Below are positions 1-5,462 of a DNA stretch of 5,462 nt, one piece after another. The stretch is from a candidate division SR1 bacterium (GTDB lineage: Bacteria; Patescibacteriota; Gracilibacteria; Absconditabacterales; Absconditicoccaceae). Below the pieces are notes generated by a model. That model had not been told where the DNA came from, did not search any database, and worked only from the letters and a program-made list of their open reading frames with translations. Each line of letters starts with the position of its first letter. Position 1 is the first letter of the stretch. The position numbers were made by a program, and so were the translations under genes. Where the stretch lies: contig BNUE01000052.1 in the NCBI GenBank assembly GCA_025997135.1, forward strand, positions 1-5,462, in the 5' to 3' direction.

Positions 1-210
1 TGCAAGTAAAAACTAAACAAAGTCAGGTGATAAGAAAGGTCGTAAGGAGTTTTTTCATCGAGAAAAGTGAAAAGAAAATAAAAATCAGCATTTTATATTC
101 TTTTTTCCCTTGATTACAAGCGGAAATTTATAAGATTTTCCCTAAATGGTATGCCCATTTTCCTTTTTTGTCTTGATTTTATTTCTCACTTATCAAAAAA
201 ATTTACTATC
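1..210. other. Downstream flank of the groESL unit, no supported gene
   Basis: This AT-rich stretch lies beyond the groEL terminator. On the minus strand TAA or TAG interrupts every frame. On the plus strand the frame starting at base 3 has no TAA or TAG until 455 if TGA is read as Gly, so it could in principle be the tail of a gene entering from the left. It has no start codon in this flank, shows no family motif I recognise, and would run 185 bases antisense into groEL. I therefore do not call it. I see no RNA gene, repeat or other signal here. Confidence 0.5.
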
Positions 211-236
211 AAAAAAAGGCGGTTCACGAAACCGCC
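211..236 (-). terminator. Intrinsic terminator of the groES-SLH-groEL unit
   Basis: Read on the minus strand, a perfect 7-bp GC-rich stem (GGCGGTT / AACCGCC, bases 236-230 and 224-218) encloses a 5-base loop, TCGTG. Seven T residues (217-211) follow at once. The stem begins 34 bases after the groEL stop codon. This is the textbook form of a rho-independent terminator. On the plus strand no T tract follows the stem, so it should act mainly on transcripts arriving from groEL. Confidence 0.92.
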
Positions 237-270
237 ACTACAAAAGATTATTTCAAAGAAAAGTACGATC

Positions 271-1935
271 TTAATACATTCACATACCGCCCATTCATCA
301 CATTCCACCTCATATTCCTGCTCATTCACTACCTCCGTGAGCACAGCATTTATCTTCTGGTGCATCAACTACCACTGCCTCAGTGGTCAAGATCATCGCA
401 GCAGTTGAAACGGCATTTTCTAGTGAAACTCTGAGGACTTTGGCTGGGTCAATAATTCAGGCTTTTTTGAGATTTGTAAACTCCCCTGTCTTAGCATCGA
501 AACCGAAGTCCATATCGTCAGATTTTTTTACCTCTTCTACTACATAATCACCCTTGAACCCCGCATTATTAGCGATTTGTTTCACTGGATACTGAATTGC
601 TTCCTGGATTATTTCTACAGCAACCTGTTCATCCTCGGCTGGAAGTTTGAAGGTAGAAAGAGTTTTAGAAAGCTGAACTAGAACGCTTCCACCTCCAGCG
701 ACGATACCTTCTTCGATTGCAGCACGAGTTGCATTCAGAGCGTCTTCTATTTTGAATTTCTTATTTTTCATCTCCATCTCGGTCGCAGCTCCGACTTTGA
801 TAACTGCAATTCATCCGACGAGTTTTGCGAGTCTTTCTGCGAGTTTTTCTTTGTCGTAGTCTGACTTTGAGTTCTCTATTTGAGATCTGATTTGATTTGC
901 TCTGCTTTCTATTTCTTCTACATCTCATTGACCGGCTACGATGATGGTTTCGTCTTTATTTACGATCACTTTGTCAGCTTTTCCGAGCATATCGAGATTC
1001 GCATCTTCTAGTTTAATACCTAAATCTTCTGTGATAAGTGTCGCACCTGTAACAGAAGCAATATCTTTCAAAATCTCTTTTTTTCTGTCTCCGAAACCAG
1101 GAGCTTTCACAGGGACTGCATTCAATGCACCTTTTAATCTGTTTAGAATGAGTGATGCCAGTGCTTCTCCCTCCACATCTTCCGCAATTATGAGAATATC
1201 TTTACGTCCAGTCTGAGCCATACTTTCAAGAACGGGCAAAATGTCCTTTAGAGAGCTGATTTTTTTGTCTGTTATCAGGATAAATGGTTTTTCAATGATA
1301 CTTTCCATCCTTTGAGAATCAGAAACAAAGTACGGACTCAAGTATCACTGGTCAAATTGCATTCATGTTTTGATTTCCTTGGTCAGACCAATTGTATTTC
1401 ATTCTTCAACAGTGATCGTTCCGTCCTTTCCTATTTCTTCAAAAACGTCTGAGATAAGAGTTCATACCTCTTCATCCTGAGCAGAAAGGGTAGCAACTTG
1501 TTTGATAAGTTCTTTACTATCTCCGATTTGTTGAGCGGCTTTCTGGATCTCTTCTACCAACTTATTCACAGTCTTGTGCAAACCACGACCAAGAGCGAAA
1601 GGATTGATCCCACTGTCGATATAGCGAAGTCCTTCTTTGGTGATAGCGTGAGCCAATACTACAGTTGAAGTTGTACCATCTCCTGCCTCTTTATTTGTCT
1701 TTTCTGCAGCTTCTTTGACCATATTCGCTCCGACATTCTGCAGTTTATCTTCGAGTTCTATTTCTTTTGCGACAGTTACTCCATCATTTGTAACTGTAGG
1801 TGCTCAGTATGATTTGTCGAGGATTACATTTCTCCCTTTGGGTCACATCGTCACTTTTACGACGTTATTCACTGTTTCTACCCCTGCTAGTAGTGTTTTT
1901 CTAGCATCATCTGCGAAATGGATTTCTTTTTTCAT
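271..1935 (-). CDS. groEL: Chaperonin GroEL (60 kDa), genetic code 25
   Basis: This is the large chaperonin subunit. Its double heptameric ring, capped by GroES, encloses unfolded proteins in the cytosol and refolds them using ATP. The product is 554 residues, normal for the family, once TGA is read as Gly. Visible motifs include GPKGRNV (31-37), the nucleotide-binding GDGTTS (85-90, with D86 matching E. coli Asp87), MQFDQGYLSPYF (192-203), the apical [31 protein letters not shown] around 375, [12 protein letters not shown] with the ATPase Asp, and EEGIVAGGG. It ends in a GGM-type tail. Fourteen of about 54 glycines are TGA: residues 31, 44, 158, 179, 191, 197, 337, 375, 493, 538, 542, 546, 547 and 552. 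The ATG at 1935 matches the usual GroEL N-terminus ([13 protein letters not shown]). No Shine-Dalgarno is visible. It is the last gene of the groES operon. Just before the tail is an unusual KCCAHGG stretch (531-537). Confidence 0.98.
277..312 (-). repeat. GroEL C-terminal Gly-Gly-Met tail
   Basis: The codons for residues 542-553 spell a Gly/Met-rich tail, GGGMGGMGGMGM, followed by a final Tyr. GroEL tails of this kind line the floor of the folding cavity. The glycines use a mixture of TGA, GGA, GGT and GGC, so the repeat is conserved as protein and not as DNA. Two TGA codons are adjacent (300-295). A standard-code reading would miss the tail entirely. Confidence 0.9.
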
Positions 1936-1969
1936 AGGTGTTTTAGTATAAAAGTTAAAAAATGCTGAT

Positions 1970-2602
1970 TTATGAACTGAGAATATCAGTTAACTCCTTG
2001 AGAATTTCATCAATATCTCTATTTCCGCTCGTACCTCGATTATTTAGGCTACTATTTGCAGAGAGATACATCAGGGTCATAACATTTCAGCGAGTCGTTG
2101 GATTATCCTTGATAGAAAATTTGGAAATATCTAGTCAGAGTGATTTAGCTCTAGAATAATAATTATCCGCTCGGTGATTGCCATTTTCAGACTGTAATCA
2201 ATCAAGTATTCTGATCAAGATAGTCACTGCTTGTGCATTTGTCAAGGTCTGATCTGGCATATATTTACCATTTGCACCTCTGATAATATTATATCTGCAG
2301 GCATCCTGAACGTATGGTTTTAAATCTTCTATGACTCGTTTTTGATCTGAGAATGAGCAGCTCTGAAGTGTCGAAGTGGATGTGTTACGAAAGTTCTGAG
2401 TCTCTGCAAATTCTACAAAAAACTTTGCTGCTTCATCACGTCTGAGAGTATCGTATGGTCTGAAGCTAGATGTCGTATAATAACGAGTCAATCACTGGTC
2501 ATAACCTCGCTGAATTGCATCTTCAAGGACTGATGCAGAGCTTGTAGAGATGAATAATGCGAAAGTTAGCATAGCAATTAGGGTAATTGTCAGTTTTTTC
2601 AT
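1970..2602 (-). CDS. Secreted protein with S-layer-homology-like motifs, between groES and groEL
   Basis: The product is 210 residues with TGA read as Gly at 37, 135, 156 and 172. The N-terminus is a classic signal peptide: KK, a hydrophobic core at about residues 4-18, then STSSA with probable cleavage after Ala23. The mature part has SLH-like motifs. A first segment has FRPYDTLRRDEAAKFFVEF (47-65). A fuller repeat runs over about 82-134: CSFSD, then a helix with YVQDACRYNIIRG, then YMPDQTLTNAQAVTILIRI. A weaker third copy lies at about 148-182, with NPTTRGNVMTLMYL. SLH domains usually tether proteins to secondary polymers of the cell envelope, so a surface location is likely. Cys82 and Cys102 could form a disulfide. 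The gene sits 24 bases after groES and 34 bases before groEL, on the same strand with no terminator on either side, so it should be co-transcribed. No Shine-Dalgarno is visible. Its exact function is unknown. I am confident of the gene and signal peptide, and fairly confident of the SLH assignment. Confidence 0.85.
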
Positions 2603-2626
2603 CTGTTTATAATTAAAAAAGTAAAA

Positions 2627-2920
2627 CTACTGTTTTGCGAGGAGTGATGAATGTTTGATGACGAGATACTTCACTTTTTCACCATTTTCTTCGACTTCGA
2701 TTTCATCAGGTGCATACTGGGTAAAGTATACAATATCTCAAATCTGAACATCAACGGGAGAACGGTTTCCATTTTCAAGGATTTTGCCTGCTCAAACTGC
2801 GATGACTTTACCTTTGTAAGGTTTTTCTTTGGAATCAGGGAGGATAATTCAGCTTTTTGTAGTCGTTTCCTCGATGATGGGCTTGATCAAAATGTGATCT
2901 TCTAGCGGTTGTAATACCAT
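2627..2920 (-). CDS. groES: Co-chaperonin GroES (10 kDa), genetic code 25
   Basis: GroES forms the heptameric lid of the GroEL folding chamber. The 97-residue product is the family's normal length and aligns throughout. It has an N-terminal PLEDHILIKP strand, a mobile loop ending in KSGIILPDS (22-30) that contacts GroEL, then KPYKGKVIAVGAG (33-45), ILENGNR, and VQIGDIVYF (58-66). TGA encodes the conserved glycines 24, 43 and 61, leaving four GGN glycines. The ATG at 2920 gives the standard N-terminus, and an in-frame TAA only five codons upstream (2935-2933) rules out any far-upstream start. It is the first gene after the promoter and CIRCE-like operator. The gap to the next gene is 24 bases. 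No Shine-Dalgarno precedes the start. Confidence 0.97.
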
Positions 2921-2943
2921 GACTTTTAATGTTTAAAAAATAA

Positions 2944-2970
2944 AAAGCACAAATTTGTTTTACGTGCTAT
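2944..2970 (-). promoter_or_regulatory. Degenerate CIRCE-like operator (probable HrcA site)
   Basis: Read on the minus strand, the 27 bases hold AGCAC (2968-2964), a 13-base gap, and GTGCT (2950-2946). The CIRCE consensus TTAGCACTC-N9-GAGTGCTAA has exactly this core and this 13-base separation, and 11 of its 18 defined positions match here. The site touches the last base of the -10 box and covers the expected transcription start, about 24 bases before groES. That is the usual place for the HrcA repressor to block groESL. The inner arm positions (TC/GA) are not conserved. hrcA is not in this window. The symmetry and spacing are seen directly; the binding protein is inferred. Confidence 0.72.
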
Positions 2971-2998
2971 TTATAATGAAATATAGTATAAAATGCAA
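2970..2998 (-). promoter_or_regulatory. Sigma70-type promoter of the groES operon
   Basis: On the minus strand a -35 box TTGCAT (2998-2993) is followed by an exact 17-base spacer and a -10 box TATAAA (2975-2970). Transcription should start near 2963, leaving a leader of about 43 bases before the groES ATG. The -10 box abuts the CIRCE-like repeat, which supports both calls. The remaining intergenic sequence up to 3061 is AT-rich and shows no strong terminator for the preceding gene. Confidence 0.75.
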
Positions 2999-3061
2999 GA
3001 GATTTTTAAATATTTTTTCACTAATAAAGCGAAAGCTATCTTTATATTATAATCATCAACC

Positions 3062-3976
3062 TTAAAATAACCTTAAATTTAAATAAATATTCATCATTTC
3101 TCCATCAGGATCTTGAAATAGCAGTCTATAAGCTGTCAATTGCATAGATTCTACATCTTCGTGTCCATACAAATAATCACCTACCAGTGGCAAACCATGA
3201 TGAGATAGATGATACCTAATTTGATGAGTTCTGCCAGTCAATAGCTGGATTTGAACTTCACATCTATTTTTTTCAACTGCTGCAATTTTTTCTATTTTCG
3301 TGATACCAAGTTTTGGCGTGAAATGTGGAGTCTTTGCGTAAACTGTCTCCTGAATGTAGAATGGTAATCAGTTTTTTTTTATCTCTTGTAAAAAACAGTC
3401 TCCATCAGGCAAAATTTCACATTTAGCTCGATAATATTTCTGCAATTTTACATTCTCTTTCTGAGCAATGGTTTCAGATTCAGATTTCTCAGAGAAAAGC
3501 TGCTTAAAATGAGCCAATCCCCTCTCTGTCTTTGCGATAATCATCAATCAATCTGTTTCTTTGTCCAAGCGATGTACCAGTCCAGCTCTAATAAAATTAG
3601 AAAAAGAAGGCAGATTCTTGAAATGATGATAAAGTCGACCAACTACACTCGGCTCTTTTACGTCTCGAAGTGAGTTTGGATGCGACAAAACTCATTTTGG
3701 CTTGTTTATTATTAGATAGTCATCCTTTTCGAGCATTATCTGAATGTCTATATCTGGAGCCTCCTCTAAAATCACAGGCGATAAATATCTCTCCAAACTA
3801 TCTACAGAAATATGGTCTCACAGCTTTAATTTTAAGCTTTTTTTGACTGCATTTCAATTTACTTGCACTCCTCATCTCTGGATTATATGATGAAAAAATG
3901 CCCTAGAGTAAGGAAATTTTCTGGTTAACCAAGTATCAATTCTAACTTGCTCAATCTCATCGTATGTCAGTTCCAT
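3062..3976 (-). CDS. RluA/RluD-family pseudouridine synthase with S4 domain, genetic code 25
   Basis: Enzymes of this family isomerise specific uridines in RNA to pseudouridine, most often in 23S rRNA. The product is 304 residues. An N-terminal S4 RNA-binding domain covers about residues 10-60, with IIQRGGVQVNGNAVKKS and then LKLGDHI. The catalytic domain follows: IINKPKGVLSHP (89-100), the active-site HRLDKETDG (135-143, catalytic Asp138), KYYRAKC (180-186), LLTGRTHQIRYHL (245-257) and PLVGDYLYG (263-271). TGA encodes Gly 35, 41, 53, 95, 143 and 203, all at family-consistent positions. Two oddities stand out. The usual Ser before the motif glycine (TSG) is Asp142, and a charged insertion lies at about 165-178. 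The gene starts 7 bases after the upstream stop, so it probably shares that transcript. The ATG at 3976 places the S4 domain normally; no Shine-Dalgarno is visible. RluC, RluD and other subfamilies cannot be separated here. Confidence 0.93.
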
Positions 3977-3983
3977 AAAATTT

Positions 3984-5462
3984 TTAAGAATTAGAGATAA
4001 AAGACTGAATTTTTAGCTCAATTTTTATATTATCAGTCGAGATCTGAGACTCTCTAAGTGTAAGCAAAACTGTTTGTTTGTCCTCGTCATAACTATATTC
4101 TCCTAGCATCGGTTGATAAGCATAAATCTGACCAGTCGGAGAGATCATCATCAGAGCTTTTCATCAGCGAGAAACCAGTTTTCCGCCTGCATACATTCCA
4201 TAGTTTTGTAAGTCTGTGTTTTCGATAGTGGAAACGTCATATTTATCTGCTTGCACATTTATTAATTCTTTGAAGACAAAGTAGATTTTAAACATTATAT
4301 TTCAGTTTTCATCCGTAATTTGTAATATTGTGGAAGCTTTATCTACTGAAATCTGCATAGAAACCTTATTTTTGTAAGCATCTTGAACTTTGATTACTCC
4401 AGTTTTTGGATCTAAGACTGCAATTTTTTCTTGGTTTTTTGCATAAAATCCAATATTATCATTGATCTCATATTCTTTTCATAAAATTATCACTTTCTCT
4501 TTTTCGAGTTCAAAATCCTGAGTTCCATCCATCGTGGAAATGATTTGCCAATTGTTATTAGATTTTTTCTGGAAAGTTACAGTTCACCTATCAATATCTT
4601 GTGAGAGCTCAGCAGTAATACTTGCGGTAGTGTCTGAGGTTTTATCGACACTTGTAATCTCAATATCTGGAATAGAAATAGAAAGCTGAACGTTTTTTCT
4701 AGTTTCATTTCACACATGGTCTAGTGCTACAAATTCATAATTTAGCTCTTGGGTTCCAGTAAAAAATAGATTTGATAACATTATGAGATCATTTTCTAGT
4801 TTGCTCACTTTTGAATTTATAAGTTTATTATCCTGATATATCTCCATTTTTGCTAGTTCAACATTATCTTTTCGATTCATAATGAGAGAATAACGTGTGC
4901 CTACAAATCATTCAAGGTTATCACCACTACTCACTACTTTCTGAGTCGAAAGCCTGAGTAAACTAGCTTCTCAGTCTGGTCACATATCATCTCAGAATAT
5001 TTGTCTACCTAAAACAAGTTGATTTGACCATGGAGAGGAGGCTTGTAAAGTATTATCAATATTTTGAAGTGCCGTAATCCTTGCGTATGCCCATTTTCTC
5101 TCAATATTACTGATAATTACTGATATGTTGGTCTGAGTTGCGTCATAATATATTACCTGATTTATAAGTTTATTTGCTGTATTTTGTTTTCTTTCTGGAG
5201 TTCACCAGTCTTGTGTTTCGTCTGTTATAGTTTTGGTTAAATTTAGGAATGGGAATTTGAGTTTTACGTCCGTCAAATTTGTTCATTGAGGAACGAGCAA
5301 AATCCGAGCTTCAATCTGATTTTTATTCTGATCTACTTTTTCACTGGAATAATCTATTCTATTTGTGATTTTCATCAGATACCCTGCAGTATTTGGGGTT
5401 ATAACCCTCTTTCGTGAAAAAGATAATTGATCAAAGCTCTGCCCTAATACCTTAAAATTCTT
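3984..5462 (-). CDS. Large probable surface protein, C-terminal part, function unknown
   Basis: I do not recognise this protein as a whole. The 492 C-terminal residues are in the window; the start lies beyond 5462. The frame is free of TAA and TAG and needs TGA = Gly at 12 sites (window residues 60, 87, 157, 161, 164, 185, 251, 293, 328, 387, 433, 434). Composition is rich in Asn, Thr, Ser and alternating hydrophobic residues, with many short predicted beta strands, and there is no obvious membrane segment in this part. The stretch NYEFVALDHVGNETRKNVQL (241-260) resembles the last strands of Ig-like or cadherin-like modules of bacterial surface proteins. A further module has ITDENGN (382-388). 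The last 70 residues (GMYAGGKLVSRGGKALMM onward) form another compact beta-rich unit. I infer an exported multi-domain protein. No signal peptide can be checked because the N-terminus is missing. It ends 7 bases before the pseudouridine synthase start. Confidence 0.8.

Noticed and set aside
3..455. Plus-strand frame open for about 150 codons when TGA is sense, entering from the left edge.
   Set aside because: With only two stops and a short AT-rich flank, an open frame this long is not rare. It has no start codon in the flank, shows no recognisable motif, runs through the groEL terminator and overlaps the groEL end by 185 bases in antisense. It could be the tail of a convergent gene, but sequence to the left is needed.
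271..1935. groEL as a pseudogene or a set of fragments interrupted by many stops.
   Set aside because: Every interruption is TGA at a glycine position, with no frameshift and full family length. This is recoding and not decay.
941..2159. Plus-strand open frames opposite groEL and the SLH-like gene (for example 941-1216, 1715-1951, 1962-2159).
   Set aside because: They are antisense shadows of well-supported minus-strand genes and resemble no protein family.
2651..2905. Plus-strand open frame opposite groES.
   Set aside because: It lies wholly antisense within groES, whose identity is clear; the translation shows no domain.
3024..3045. Inverted repeat ATAAAG/CTTTAT downstream of the pseudouridine synthase, considered as a terminator.
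   Set aside because: The stem is only 6 bp, nearly all A-T, with a 10-base loop and no T tract after it on the minus strand.
271..5462. Genetic code 4 (UGA = Trp), as in Mycoplasma, to explain the in-frame TGA codons.
   Set aside because: TGA falls on conserved glycines and not Trp sites in GroEL, GroES and the pseudouridine synthase, and Trp is encoded by TGG.

Overview
This AT-rich window carries five protein genes, all on the minus strand, and every one contains in-frame TGA codons. I count 39 in about 1,657 codons. Where homologues can be aligned by eye (GroEL, GroES, the RluD-type pseudouridine synthase), TGA falls on conserved glycines, while TGG still encodes Trp. The window is therefore written in genetic code 25 (UGA = Gly). 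That code is known from the candidate phyla Absconditabacteria (SR1) and Gracilibacteria (BD1-5/GN02) of the Patescibacteria/CPR, and the host is very likely one of these; I cannot tell which. Under the standard code the window looks like a string of broken genes, and that appearance is false.

Layout from right to left, in the direction of transcription. At 5462-3984 is the C-terminal 492 residues of a large, unrecognised, probably secreted beta-rich protein whose start lies outside the window. After only 7 bases comes an S4-domain RluA/RluD-family rRNA pseudouridine synthase (3976-3062). A 141-base intergenic region (3061-2921) then holds a good sigma70-type promoter (TTGCAT, 17 bases, TATAAA). 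Directly on its -10 box sits a degenerate CIRCE-like inverted repeat, the HrcA heat-shock operator. This drives groES (2920-2627), a small secreted protein with S-layer-homology (SLH)-like motifs (2602-1970), and groEL (1935-271). The unit ends in a clear intrinsic terminator at 236-211. Positions 1-210 contain no gene I can support.

GroES and GroEL form the folding chamber and are probably under HrcA-type stress control. The unusual part is the exported SLH-like protein between them. It is 24 bases from groES and 34 bases from groEL, so a cell-surface protein seems to be co-transcribed with the cytosolic chaperonin. None of the four visible start codons has a recognisable Shine-Dalgarno sequence.
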